Assembly: GCA_002423245.1 (NCBI GenBank)
Contig: DIVD01000021.1
Span: forward strand, 66,285-105,262
DNA length: 38,978 nucleotides
Direction of reading: 5' to 3'
Origin: Rhodobacteraceae bacterium UBA6141
GTDB lineage: Bacteria > Pseudomonadota > Alphaproteobacteria > Rhodobacterales > Rhodobacteraceae
Below, one piece after another: positions 31,319 to 38,978 of this stretch (its first letter is position 1; every line of letters begins with the position of its first letter). The notes beneath the pieces are model-generated. The model did not search any database. It worked only from the letters and a program-made list of their open reading frames with translations, and was not told where the DNA came from. The position numbers and the translations under genes are program-made.

Positions 31319-32469
31319 CAGCCCATCAACGCCCGGATCACGCCGTTCAGGACCGCGCGGCCGTCGCGGGTGGCGCGCAGGCGGTCGCCGTCCTGCACGA
31401 TCAGGCCCAGATCCTGCAGATCGTCCACTGCCTTCGCCTCCAGTTCCGTTCCGGCCAAAGCGGCCAGCCGCGCCTGACTGATGCCTTCGGCCAAACGCAG
31501 TCCCATCAACAGATATTCCGCGGCCTGATCTTTCAAGGCCAGCGGTTCACGAACCGTCTCGCCGTTGCCTGCCTCGGCCATTTCAAGCCAGCGCAGCGGC
31601 GCCAGTCCGGTTTCCGTGGCGTGACGGACACCGCCAAGGGTCAGCCGGCCATGCGCGCCCGGCCCGATCCCGGCATAGTCGCCATAGCGCCAGTAGATCA
31701 GGTTGTGCCGGCTTTCCGCGCCATCGCGGGCGTGGTTGGAAACCTCGTAGGCCGGCATTCCCGCCGCCTCGCAGATCTCCTGCGTCAGGTGATACATGTC
31801 GGCGGCACTGTCCTCGCCCGGCAGGCCGCGCAGGCCGCCGGCGGCATGGCGCGCAGCAAAGGCGGTGCCCTCCTCGATGGTCAACTGATAGAGCGACAGA
31901 TGGTCGATCGCCATCCCAAGCGCCTCGCGCAGTTCCGACGCCCATGCCTCGGGCGTCTGGTCCTGCCGCGCATAGATCAGATCAAAGCTCACGCGGTCGA
32001 AGGTGCCGCGCGCCACGTCGAAGGCCGCCCGCGCCTCGGCCACCGAATGCAGGCGCCCCAGCCGGCGCAGATCGGCATCGTTCAGCGCCTGCACGCCCAT
32101 CGACACGCGGGTCACGCCCGCATCGCGATAGCCGCGAAACCGCCCCGCCTCCACGCTGCCCGGATTGGCCTCCAGCGTGATTTCGGCGTCATTTCCCATC
32201 GGCCAGGTGGCGCGCACCTTGTCCAGGATTGCCGCGACAAGCGCCGGATCCATCAGGCTGGGGGTGCCGCCGCCGAAGAACACGGTGTTCAGCACGCGCC
32301 CCTGCGTTTCGGCGCCCACCCGCTCGATCTCGCGCAGATAGGCAGCCCGCCAGCGGGACTGGTCGATCTCGGCCGCAACATGGCTGTTGAAATCACAATA
32401 GGGGCATTTGGAGGCGCAGAACGGCCAATGCAGGTAAAGCCCGAAGCCGCCGTTCTGCCAGTCTTCCAT
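31318..32469 (-). CDS. hemW: HemW, radical-SAM heme chaperone
   Basis: Family role: binds heme and a 4Fe-4S cluster and delivers heme to target proteins; long mis-named as coproporphyrinogen dehydrogenase HemN-like. The 383-residue protein has LYLHWPFCASKCPYC, with the radical-SAM cysteines at 18, 22 and 25, then FFGGGTPSLM, LEANPGSVE and RVSMGVQALND, and a C-terminal domain. The start at 32469 was chosen because GGGAGGGA lies just upstream and homology begins here; an in-frame ATG at 32511 would add 14 unconserved residues. It is part of the minus-strand set rph-rdgB-hemW-DUF454. Confidence 0.93.
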   Translation of the reverse strand: MEDWQNGGFGLYLHWPFCASKCPYCDFNSHVAAEIDQSRWRAAYLREIERVGAETQGRVLNTVFFGGGTPSLMDPALVAAILDKVRATWPMGNDAEITLEANPGSVEAGRFRGYRDAGVTRVSMGVQALNDADLRRLGRLHSVAEARAAFDVARGTFDRVSFDLIYARQDQTPEAWASELREALGMAIDHLSLYQLTIEEGTAFAARHAAGGLRGLPGEDSAADMYHLTQEICEAAGMPAYEVSNHARDGAESRHNLIYWRYGDYAGIGPGAHGRLTLGGVRHATETGLAPLRWLEMAEAGNGETVREPLALKDQAAEYLLMGLRLAEGISQARLAALAGTELEAKAVDDLQDLGLIVQDGDRLRATRDGRAVLNGVIRALMG

Positions 32470-32511
32470 GGATCCCTCCCGCGATGAGGTGACGTCAAGC
32501 GCGATCTTCAT

Positions 32512-32571
32512 CTCCAGCCGGATCGCCCCTCACCCTCGCCCCGCCGGAAGGCCAGGCTGGAGGGCGGGGCG
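32512..32571 (-). other. Nested inverted repeats between rdgB and hemW
   Basis: Two interleaved perfect inverted repeats in the 104-bp gap: CTCCAGCC (32512-32519) with GGCTGGAG (32555-32562), and CGCCCCGCC (32537-32545) with GGCGGGGCG (32563-32571). They cannot both form at once. No U-run follows on the minus strand, so termination is not clear; a mutually exclusive RNA fold ahead of hemW is possible. Confidence 0.4.
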
Positions 32572-32573
32572 CG

Positions 32574-33182
32574 TCATCCAAAACATGCCGCCACGAACCG
32601 GGCAAAGGCATCGGCCCGGTGACTGATCCTGTTCTTCAGGGCGGGGTCCATCTCGGCAAAGGTCAGCTCATGCCCGGCCGGCATGAACATCGGGTCATAG
32701 CCGTGCCCCGCAGCCCCGCGCAGCGGCCAGACCAGGGTGCCCTCGACCTTGCCCTCGAACACGCTGTCGTTGCCATCGGGCCAGGCCAGCACCAGTGTCG
32801 AGCGGAACCGCGCGGTGCGGGGCAGGGGCGCCGCCCTTGCCTCGCATTCCGCCCAGGTCCGGGTCATGGCCACCATGAAGTCGCGCCCGGCCGAAGTTTC
32901 CGCCCAGTCGGCGGTATGGACGCCGGGCGCCCCATCCAGCGCATCCACCTCGAGGCCGCTGTCATCGGCCAGCGCCGGCAGGCCGGTCGCCTTTGCCGCC
33001 GCATGGGCCTTGATCCGCGCATTGCCGATGAAGGTCTCTTCCGTCTCGGCCGGTTCCGGCAGCCCCATCTCGGCCGCGCCCACCACCCGCACGCCGAACG
33101 GGGCGAGCAGTGCCGCCATCTCCTCCAGCTTGCCGGCATTGTGGGTGGCGACCAGCAGCCGGTCGCCGGTGAACCGCCGCAT
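32574..33182 (-). CDS. rdgB: RdgB, dITP/XTP pyrophosphatase
   Basis: HAM1-family enzyme that removes deaminated purine nucleotides (dITP, ITP, XTP) from the precursor pool to protect DNA and RNA. The 202-residue protein has VATHNAGKLEEMAALL (11-26), ETFIGNARIKAHAAA, the metal and substrate site ADDSGLEVDALDGAPGVHTADWA, and the late GHGYDPMFMP and KNRISHRADAF. It overlaps the rph stop by one base (TGATG) and is followed by hemW. Confidence 0.96.
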   Translation of the reverse strand: MRRFTGDRLLVATHNAGKLEEMAALLAPFGVRVVGAAEMGLPEPAETEETFIGNARIKAHAAAKATGLPALADDSGLEVDALDGAPGVHTADWAETSAGRDFMVAMTRTWAECEARAAPLPRTARFRSTLVLAWPDGNDSVFEGKVEGTLVWPLRGAAGHGYDPMFMPAGHELTFAEMDPALKNRISHRADAFARFVAACFG

Positions 33183-33895
33183 CAGGCCACCGCCGCCTGC
33201 TGCGCCGCGACCAGCTCCGCGATCCCGGCCTCGGCCAGATCCATGAGCTGCCCCATCTCGGCGCGGGTAAAGGTCGCGCCTTCCGCCGACATCTGCACCT
33301 CGATCAGCCGCTGCGATCCGGTGAGGATGAAGTTGCCATCCGTTCCCGCCTCGCTGTCCTCAAGATAGTCGAGATCCAGCACCGGCTGCCCGGCATAGAT
33401 CCCGCAAGACACCGCCGCCACATGCTCCATGATCGGGTCGGTGCTGATCTGGCCGGATTTCAGCAGCCTGTTCACCGCCAGCCGCAGCGCCACCCAGCCC
33501 CCGGTGATCGAGGCGCAGCGCGTGCCGCCATCCGCCTGGATCACGTCGCAATCAATGGTGATCTGCCGCTCGCCCAGGGCCCGCATGTCCACGCCCGCCC
33601 GCAGCGCCCGGCCGACAAGCCGCTGTATTTCCTGCGTGCGGCCCGACTGCTTGCCCGCCGCGGCCTCGCGCCGGTTGCGGGTATGGGTGGCGCGCGGCAG
33701 CATCCCGTATTCCGCCGTGACCCAGCCCTTGCCCGATCCCTTCAGGAAGGGCGGCGCCTTTTCCTCGAGCGAGGCGGTACACAGCACATGGGTTTCCCCG
33801 ACCTTGATCAGGCACGATCCTTCGGCGTGTTTCGTGATCCCGGTCTCGATTGAAATCGGGCGCATTTCGCTTAACTTCCGGCCAGAGGGGCGCAT
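33182..33895 (-). CDS. rph: RNase PH
   Basis: Phosphorolytic 3'-5' exoribonuclease that trims the 3' ends of tRNA precursors and other RNA. The 237-residue protein has the full family pattern: MRPSGRKLSEMRPISIETG, HAEGSCLIKVGETHVLCTASLEE, GWVTAEYGMLPRATHTRNRREA, GRTQEIQRLVGRALRAGVD, TIDCDVIQADGGTRCASITGG and the final MQMLMDLA-like GQLMDLAEAGI. The start at 33895 is supported by AGGAAAGG; an in-frame ATG at 33925 adds ten residues without support. It is divergent from hrcA and is the first gene of the set with rdgB. Confidence 0.96.
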   Translation of the reverse strand: MRPSGRKLSEMRPISIETGITKHAEGSCLIKVGETHVLCTASLEEKAPPFLKGSGKGWVTAEYGMLPRATHTRNRREAAAGKQSGRTQEIQRLVGRALRAGVDMRALGERQITIDCDVIQADGGTRCASITGGWVALRLAVNRLLKSGQISTDPIMEHVAAVSCGIYAGQPVLDLDYLEDSEAGTDGNFILTGSQRLIEVQMSAEGATFTRAEMGQLMDLAEAGIAELVAAQQAAVA

Positions 33896-33983
33896 GGGCT
33901 TTCCTTTCCTCGCATTCGCGGCCAATTACAGGCCGCCTTGGCTGCGATGCAACCCCGGACTGTCCCGCAGCCTCAAGTCGCCG

Positions 33984-34011
33984 TTGACGCCGCGCCCGCA
34001 GCCTTTCTAAT
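33984..34011 (+). promoter_or_regulatory. Sigma-70 promoter of hrcA-grpE
   Basis: TTGACG (33984-33989), 16-bp spacer, TCTAAT (34006-34011); both hexamers match consensus at 5 of 6. Transcription would start near 34018, leaving a very short leader before hrcA. No CIRCE palindrome (HrcA operator) is visible in this gap. Confidence 0.6.
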
Positions 34012-34033
34012 GGCCCGGTGCGCCGGAAAGGGA

Positions 34034-35104
34034 ATGATGAACGAAGGGTCGAGACTCCTTGCCGAAATGAACGACCGCAGCCGCGAAGTGTTTCGCCGCG
34101 TGGTCGAAGGCTATCTTGAAAGCGGAGAGCCCGTCGGCTCGCGCACCCTGACGCGCAGCATGTCGGAAAAGGTCAGCGCCGCCACGATCCGCAACGTGAT
34201 GCAGGATCTGGAGTATCTCGGCCTGCTCGGCAGTCCGCATGTCTCCGCGGGGCGGGTCCCCACCCAGCTCGGGCTGCGGATGTTCGTAGACGGGCTGATG
34301 GAGGTCTCCACCGTCTCCGCCGAGGACCGCGAGCGCATCGACGCCACGATGGGCGGCAACGAGCCCGATGTCGGCCCCTTGCTGGACCGTGTGGGATCCG
34401 CGCTCTCGGGGATCACCCGCGGCGCGAGCCTCGTGCTGGCGCCCAAGCACGAGGCGCCGATCCGCCATATCGAATTCATCAGCCTCGCCGCCGACCGCGC
34501 GCTGGTGGTGCTGGTCTTTGCAGATGGCCATGTCGAGAACCGCGTCTTCCGCCCCCCGGAAGGCCAGACGCCAAGCTCGCTGCGCGAGGCGGCCAATTTT
34601 CTCAACGCGCTCGCCGAGGGGCGCACCCTGTCGGAACTGCGAAGCCATATCGGGCACGAGATCGCCCAGCGCCGCCAGGAACTGGACGGGCTCGCGCGCG
34701 AGATGGTGGAAAGCGGCCTTGCCCTGTGGGAAAACGAGGGTGGCCCCTACGAGCGGCTGATCGTGCGTGGCCGGTCGAACCTCGTCGGCGCCGCAGAGGC
34801 GGAAGAGCTGGACCGCATCCGCGAGCTGTTCGACGACCTCGAACGCAAGCGCGACATCGTCGATTTCCTTGAACTCGCCGAAACGGGTGAGGGGGTGCGC
34901 ATTTTCATCGGGTCCGAGAACAAGCTTTTCTCACTTTCGGGTTCCTCTCTGGTGGTGTCTCCCTATATGAACGCTGACCGCAAGATCATCGGCGCCGTGG
35001 GCGTGATCGGACCGACGCGGCTGAACTACGGGCGCATCGTGCCGATTGTCGATTACACGGCGCAACTGGTCGGGCGTCTGCTGTCCGACCGGAGCAAGGG
35101 ATAG
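34034..35104 (+). CDS. hrcA: HrcA, heat-inducible transcription repressor
   Basis: Represses heat-shock chaperone operons (groESL, dnaKJ type) by binding the CIRCE operator; GroEL helps it fold and so sets the response. The 356-residue protein has the N-terminal winged helix (EVFRRVVEGYLESGEPVGSRTLTR and KVSAATIRNVMQDLEYLGLL, then SPHVSAGRVPTQLGLRMFVD), the middle GAF-like part, and a C-terminal IIGAVGVIGPTRLNYGRIVPIVDYTA. Two adjacent ATGs (34034, 34037) are possible starts; GGAAAGGGA is closer to ideal spacing for the second. grpE starts 3 bases after its stop. It lies divergent from rph. Confidence 0.95.
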   Translation: MMNEGSRLLAEMNDRSREVFRRVVEGYLESGEPVGSRTLTRSMSEKVSAATIRNVMQDLEYLGLLGSPHVSAGRVPTQLGLRMFVDGLMEVSTVSAEDRERIDATMGGNEPDVGPLLDRVGSALSGITRGASLVLAPKHEAPIRHIEFISLAADRALVVLVFADGHVENRVFRPPEGQTPSSLREAANFLNALAEGRTLSELRSHIGHEIAQRRQELDGLAREMVESGLALWENEGGPYERLIVRGRSNLVGAAEAEELDRIRELFDDLERKRDIVDFLELAETGEGVRIFIGSENKLFSLSGSSLVVSPYMNADRKIIGAVGVIGPTRLNYGRIVPIVDYTAQLVGRLLSDRSKG

Positions 35105-35107
35105 AAC

Positions 35108-35650
35108 ATGAGCGAGATGAAAAAGGACGAAATCCTGGAGGATCAGGCACAGATCGCCGAACCGGCAGAGGAGGCGGCCTTCGACGAGATCGAGGCCCTG
35201 CGCGCCGAGCGCGACGAATTCCGCGACCGTTTCATGCGTGCGCTGGCCGATGCCGAGAACTCGCGCAAACGGGCAGAGCGGGACCGGCGCGAGGCGGAGC
35301 AATATGGCAGCTCCCGGCTCGCGCGCGACCTGCTGCCGGTCTATGACGCGCTGCGCCGCGCGCTGGATACCGCCGGCGAAGAGCAGCGCGCCGCCGCCGC
35401 CGCCCTGATCGAGGGCGTGGAGCTGACCCTGCGCGAGCTGATCAAGGTGTTCACGAAGCATGGGATGGAACCGATCGTGCCGCAGGTCGGCGACCGCTTC
35501 GACCCGCAGCAGCATCAGGCGATGTTCGAGGCCCCCGTGCCCGGCACCCAGGCCGGCGACATCATCCAGGTGATGACCGAAGGCTTCATGCTGCACGATC
35601 GCCTGCTGCGCCCGGCGCAGGTGGGCGTCAGCTCGACGCCGAAGTCCTGA
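35108..35650 (+). CDS. grpE: GrpE, nucleotide exchange factor for DnaK
   Basis: Releases ADP from the chaperone DnaK and so drives its cycle, also acting as a thermosensor. The 180-residue protein has an acidic N-terminus, a long coiled coil (about 24-70, ALRAERDEFRDRFMRALADAEN and RKRAERDRREAEQY), the segment LLPVYDALRRAL, and the beta-domain GDRFDPQQHQAMFEAP with GFMLHDRLLRPAQVGVS. It forms an operon with hrcA, with a 3-base gap. A REP-like hairpin 14 bases after its stop may end the transcript. Confidence 0.96.
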   Translation: MSEMKKDEILEDQAQIAEPAEEAAFDEIEALRAERDEFRDRFMRALADAENSRKRAERDRREAEQYGSSRLARDLLPVYDALRRALDTAGEEQRAAAAALIEGVELTLRELIKVFTKHGMEPIVPQVGDRFDPQQHQAMFEAPVPGTQAGDIIQVMTEGFMLHDRLLRPAQVGVSSTPKS

Positions 35651-35663
35651 CCCTGCCGTTGCG

Positions 35664-35719
35664 GCGGGGGCTTCGCGCCCCCGCACCCCCGCGGGATATT
35701 TGCACCAGCAAGAAGCAGC
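35664..35719 (+). repeat. REP-like element, left copy
   Basis: A 7-bp hairpin GCGGGGG/CCCCCGC (35664-35670, 35678-35684) followed by a conserved tail beginning GGGATATTTG (35693-35719). The tail matches the right copy at 24 of 27 positions in inverted orientation. It lies just after grpE. Intergenic hairpins with a GGGATATTT-like tail recall repeats common in Rhodobacterales. Confidence 0.75.
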
Positions 35720-35826
35720 TAACGGTTTTTTAACCAGACATCGCCAGAATGGCAGTACGGTACAGGCGGGGACGCCGATGACCGTCCGGCGAGAAGCGGC
35801 CCGCACCGGATATCCGGGCGGGCCGT

Positions 35827-35877
35827 GCTGTTTCTTGTTGGTCCAAATATCCCGGGGGCGCGGGGGCAGAGCCCCCG
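35827..35877 (-). repeat. REP-like element, right copy (inverted)
   Basis: Read on the minus strand: hairpin CGGGGGC/GCCCCCG (35871-35877 with 35861-35867, loop of 3), then a tail with GGGATATTTG within 35827-35853. It ends 2 bases from the mutS stop, where it could act as a terminator. The 107 bp between the two copies hold no gene; ggttttttaacc (35724-35735) is a minor hairpin there. Confidence 0.75.
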
Positions 35878-35878
35878 T

Positions 35879-38527
35879 TCACGCGCGATCCGCCAGTGCC
35901 GCCTTCAGCGCATAAAGCGCCGCCAGCGCCTCGCGCGGGGTCATTTCGTCCGGGTGCAGCGCCGCCAGCCGTTCCTCCAGCAGGTTTGCCTTGGCGGGTG
36001 GGGCAGGGGGCGCGGCGGCGCGTGACATGCTGAACAGCGGCAGGTCGTCGACGATGGCCTGCCGCCGCGCGCCGCCCTCGCGCTCGCCCGTCTCCAGCGC
36101 CTCGAGCACCACCTTCGCCCGCTCGATCACCGCGGCCGGCAGTCCCGCGAGGCGCGCCACCTGCACACCATAGCTGCGGTCGGCCGCGCCGCGCGTCACC
36201 TCGTGCAGGAAGATCACCTCGCCCTCCCATTCCTTCACCCGGACGGTGGCGTTCTCCACCCCCTCCAGCTTCGCGGCCAGCGCCGTCATTTCGTGGTAAT
36301 GCGTGGCGAAGAGCGCGCGGCAGCGGTTCTGCCCATGCAGATGCTCCAGCACCGCCCAGGCGATCGACAAGCCGTCATAGGTCGCCGTGCCGCGGCCGAT
36401 CTCGTCCAGGATCACCAGCGCCCGATCGTCGGCCTGGTTGAGGATCGCGGCGGTCTCGACCATCTCCACCATGAAGGTGGACCGCCCCCGCGCCAGATCG
36501 TCGGCGGCGCCGACGCGGCTGAACAACTGGCTGACCAGCCCGACATGCGCCCGCCGCGCCGGAACGAACGCCCCCGCCTGGGCCAGAAGCGCGATCAGCG
36601 CGTTCTGCCGCAGGAAGGTGGATTTCCCTGCCATGTTCGGCCCGGTCAGCAGCCAGATCGCCGGGGTGCCGCCCGCGGTCAGGGCGCAATCGTTGGCGAC
36701 GAAGGGCGCGCCGCTGCGTTTCAGCGCGCGTTCCACCACCGGGTGCCGCCCGGCCTCAACCTCGAAGGCGCGGCTGTCATCCACCAGCGGCTCGCACCAG
36801 TCGCCGCCTGCGGCGAGATCGGCGAAAGCGGCGGCAAGGTCGATCTCTGCCAGCGCCCGCGCCGCTTCGGCAATCGCGCCCGCCTGCGCCAGGACGGCGC
36901 CTTTCAGGCTGTCGTGGAGCCGCTTCTCGATCTCCAGCGCGTGATTGGCGGCGTTCAGGATCCGCGTTTCCATCTCGTTCAGCGGCAGCGTGGTAAAGCG
37001 CACCTGGCTGGCCGTGGTCTGGCGGTGGATGAAGGTCTCGTTCAGCGGCGGGGCCAGCATCCGGTCGGCATGGGTGGCGGTCGTCTCGATGAAATATCCC
37101 AGCACGTTGTTGTGCTTGATCTTCAGCGCGGCGATGCCCGTCTGCGCGACATACTCCGCCTGCATCCGCGCGATCACGCCCCGCCCCTCGTCGCGCAGCG
37201 CCCGCGTCTCGTCGAGTTCCGGGTCGAACCCTGCGGCGATGAACCCGCCATCGCGGACCAGCAGCGGCGGTTCCGTGACCAGCGCCGCGCCCAGCAGCGC
37301 CAGCAGCGGCTCCTGCCAGCCAAGCGCCGCTGCGGCAGATGTCAGCCGCGCCGGCGCATCGGCGGGCAGCCGTGCCGCGATCCGCTCGGCCTGTTCCAGC
37401 CCGGTGCGGATCGCCGCCAGATCGCGCGGCCCGCCCCGGTCCAGCGCCAGCCGGCTCAGCGCGCGGTCGATATCGGGGCAGCGTCGCAGATCCTCGCGCA
37501 GATCCTCGCGCAAGCGGCCTTGTTCCAGCAGGAAGCGCACCGTCTCATGCCGCGCGCGGATCTGGCCGAGGTCGCGCGACGGCGCCGAGAGCCGCCGCTC
37601 CAGCAGCCGGGCGCCCCCTGCCGTCACTGTCCGGTCGATGGCCGCCAGCAGCGAGCCCTCGCGCCCGCCCGACAGGGCCTGCGTCAGCTCCAGGTTGCGC
37701 CGTGTCGCCGCGTCGATCTGCATCGCCGCCCCGGCGCTTTCCTGCACCGGCGGGCGCAGCAGCGGCAGCTTGCCGCGCTGCGTCAGCTCCAGATAGTCCA
37801 CCAGCGCGCCCGTCGCCGAGAGTTCGGCCCGCCCGAAGCTGCCGAAACCCTGCAGGCTGCCGACGCCGTAGAGCGCGCAAAGCCGCCTCTCCGCCCCCAG
37901 GCTGTCGAACGATCCGCGCGACAAGGCTGTCAGCGCGGCGCCGGACTCCGCGACCAGCCCGGCGCAATCCGCCTCGTGGGCCTCGCTCACCAGCACCTCG
38001 CGCGGGGCCAGCCGCGCCAGTTCGGGCGCCAGCCGCACCAGCGGGCAAACCATCACCCGGAACTCGCCGGTGGAAATGTCGGCCCAGGCCAGCGCCGCCT
38101 CGCCGCGCACCTCGGCCCAGGCGGCAAGGTAGTTGTGGCGCCGCGCCTCCAGCAGGCCTTCCTCGGTCAGTGTGCCGGGCGTGACCAGCCGCACCACCTC
38201 GCGCGCGACCACCGACTTGCCGCCGCGCTTCCTCGCCTCGGCCGGGTCTTCCATCTGCTCGGCGATCGCGACGCGAAACCCCTTGCGGATCAGCGTCAGC
38301 AGATAGCCCTCGGCGGCATGGACCGGCACGCCGCACATCGGGATCTCCTGGCCCAGATGCAGCCCGCGTCTGGTCAGCGCGATGTCCAGCGCGGCCGCGG
38401 CGGCGACGGCATCGTCGAAGAACATCTCGTAGAAATCGCCCATCCGGTAGAACAGCAGCGCGCCCGGATTGGCCTCGCGGATCTGCAGATATTGCGCCAT
38501 CATCGGCGTGACGGTCGGTTCGGACAC
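35879..38527 (-). CDS. mutS: MutS, DNA mismatch recognition ATPase
   Basis: Recognises base mismatches and small loops and starts repair with MutL. The 882-residue protein has the mismatch-binding Phe-x-Glu motif (RMGDFYEMF, Phe32 and Glu34), the connector and lever domains, and the C-terminal ABC-type ATPase. The ATPase shows Walker A GPNMAGKST (about 629-637), STFMVEM, and Walker B LVILDEIGRGTATYDGLS. The start is a GTG at 38527 with AGGGGG at good spacing; the methionine pair MM eight residues later is less likely. In-frame codons upstream of 38527 are not conserved. A 12-base duplication inside (37486-37509) gives the motif REDLREDL. Divergent from the malic enzyme gene. Confidence 0.97.
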   Translation of the reverse strand: MSEPTVTPMMAQYLQIREANPGALLFYRMGDFYEMFFDDAVAAAAALDIALTRRGLHLGQEIPMCGVPVHAAEGYLLTLIRKGFRVAIAEQMEDPAEARKRGGKSVVAREVVRLVTPGTLTEEGLLEARRHNYLAAWAEVRGEAALAWADISTGEFRVMVCPLVRLAPELARLAPREVLVSEAHEADCAGLVAESGAALTALSRGSFDSLGAERRLCALYGVGSLQGFGSFGRAELSATGALVDYLELTQRGKLPLLRPPVQESAGAAMQIDAATRRNLELTQALSGGREGSLLAAIDRTVTAGGARLLERRLSAPSRDLGQIRARHETVRFLLEQGRLREDLREDLRRCPDIDRALSRLALDRGGPRDLAAIRTGLEQAERIAARLPADAPARLTSAAAALGWQEPLLALLGAALVTEPPLLVRDGGFIAAGFDPELDETRALRDEGRGVIARMQAEYVAQTGIAALKIKHNNVLGYFIETTATHADRMLAPPLNETFIHRQTTASQVRFTTLPLNEMETRILNAANHALEIEKRLHDSLKGAVLAQAGAIAEAARALAEIDLAAAFADLAAGGDWCEPLVDDSRAFEVEAGRHPVVERALKRSGAPFVANDCALTAGGTPAIWLLTGPNMAGKSTFLRQNALIALLAQAGAFVPARRAHVGLVSQLFSRVGAADDLARGRSTFMVEMVETAAILNQADDRALVILDEIGRGTATYDGLSIAWAVLEHLHGQNRCRALFATHYHEMTALAAKLEGVENATVRVKEWEGEVIFLHEVTRGAADRSYGVQVARLAGLPAAVIERAKVVLEALETGEREGGARRQAIVDDLPLFSMSRAAAPPAPPAKANLLEERLAALHPDEMTPREALAALYALKAALADRA

Positions 38528-38698
38528 GGCGCACCCCCTATCGTGTCGGCGGACCCTAGCGGAGCGGGCGCGGCCGGAAAAGACCCTCTGCCTGCCCGTC
38601 CTGCCCGCCCGCATCCGGCAACGCGGCATGCACAAAGCGTTGTGACGCGGCAGCAGGGGCGCTAAGACCCGCAGGCTTGCAGGAGGAGCCGGCCCCAG

Positions 38699-38978
38699 AT
38701 GTCCATCAAGACCCGCATCACCCCCGAAGAGGCGCTGGCCTATCATCTCGACCCCACCCCCGGGAAATACGAGATCGTGGCCACCACCCCGATGGCGACG
38801 CAGCGCGACCTGAGCCTTGCCTACAGCCCGGGCGTCGCCGTGCCGGTGCAGGCCATCGCCGACGCGCCGGAGACGGCCTATGACTATACCGTCAAGGGCA
38901 ACATGGTCGCCGTCATCTCGAACGGCACCGCGATCCTCGGCATGGGCAACCTTGGCGCGCTGGCCTCCAAGCCGGTGA
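38699..38978 (+). CDS. maeB: NADP-dependent malic enzyme, N-terminus (cut by window edge)
   Basis: The first 93 codons of an enzyme that decarboxylates malate to pyruvate, producing NADPH. Visible are YEIVATTPMATQRDLSLAYSPGVAVPV, with the active-site Tyr in LAYSPGV, and the substrate region SNGTAILGMGNLGALASKPV, both diagnostic for bacterial malic enzymes. Bacterial MaeB proteins usually carry a C-terminal phosphotransacetylase-like domain; that part is beyond the window. AGGAGGAG lies 10 bases before the ATG at 38699. A gap of 171 bp separates it from mutS. Confidence 0.92.
   Translation, partial: MSIKTRITPEEALAYHLDPTPGKYEIVATTPMATQRDLSLAYSPGVAVPVQAIADAPETAYDYTVKGNMVAVISNGTAILGMGNLGALASKPV

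Noticed and set aside
33896..34033. CIRCE operator upstream of hrcA
   Set aside because: No TTAGCACTC-N9-GAGTGCTAA or close variant is present; HrcA targets must lie elsewhere.
36203..38665. Long plus-strand open frame of 820 codons opposite mutS
   Set aside because: It is the antisense of a clearly identified mutS; the protein is Arg/Gln/Gly/His-rich with no domain, as expected from high-GC shadow frames.

Overview
The window is about 39 kb of GC-rich, densely packed chromosome from a free-living alphaproteobacterium, most likely order Rhodobacterales (Rhodobacter/Paracoccus relatives). This rests on gene content and order (hslVU; Smr-mltA-Tim44-fxsA-secB; dnaQ-coaE-aroE-maf; hemJ-rho-mnmE-mnmG-rsmG-parA-parB; hemW-rdgB-rph; hrcA-grpE; mutS) and on a PhyR/NepR/EcfG general stress system, which is restricted to Alphaproteobacteria. 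No rRNA, tRNA, CRISPR, insertion sequence or prophage was found. Almost every base is accounted for by a gene, and many neighbours overlap by ATGA or TGATG.

Layout. 1-7.1 kb holds the HslVU protease behind a heat-shock-type promoter, a lipoprotein hydrolase, an envelope set on the minus strand (Smr, MltA, Tim44-like) and fxsA-secB. 7.1-13.5 kb holds idi and the outer-membrane assembly pair tamA-tamB. 13.6-20.2 kb is a general stress response region: a two-PRC-barrel exported protein, the operon nepR-ecfG-histidine kinase facing phyR, and small membrane proteins (DUF1328, DUF883, holin-like, YihY). I read several GGAAC-N16/17-CGTT promoters here, the EcfG consensus, so the sigma factor, its anti-sigma factor, the anti-anti-sigma factor, a candidate sensor kinase and probable target genes sit together. 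20.2-20.5 kb holds a likely unannotated structured RNA on the plus strand, with a 12-bp closing stem followed by a run of seven T.

20.5-31 kb is the replication-origin neighbourhood. The 424-bp gap between maf and hemJ carries five near-consensus DnaA boxes and an AT-rich tract and is very probably oriC. Genes on both sides are transcribed away from it. Two perfect 16-bp parS sites lie 3-5 kb away, one over the start of mnmG and one inside the first codons of rsmG, upstream of parA-parB. 31-39 kb holds DUF454, hemW, rdgB and rph on the minus strand, hrcA-grpE on the plus strand, an inverted pair of REP-like elements, mutS, and the start of a malic enzyme gene.

Most genes are ordinary core genes. 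The parts most worth a second look are the structured RNA, the clustered EcfG promoters, the parS sites inside translation-start regions, the MltA protein with no export signal and a terminator-like hairpin in its coding region, and the REP pair.
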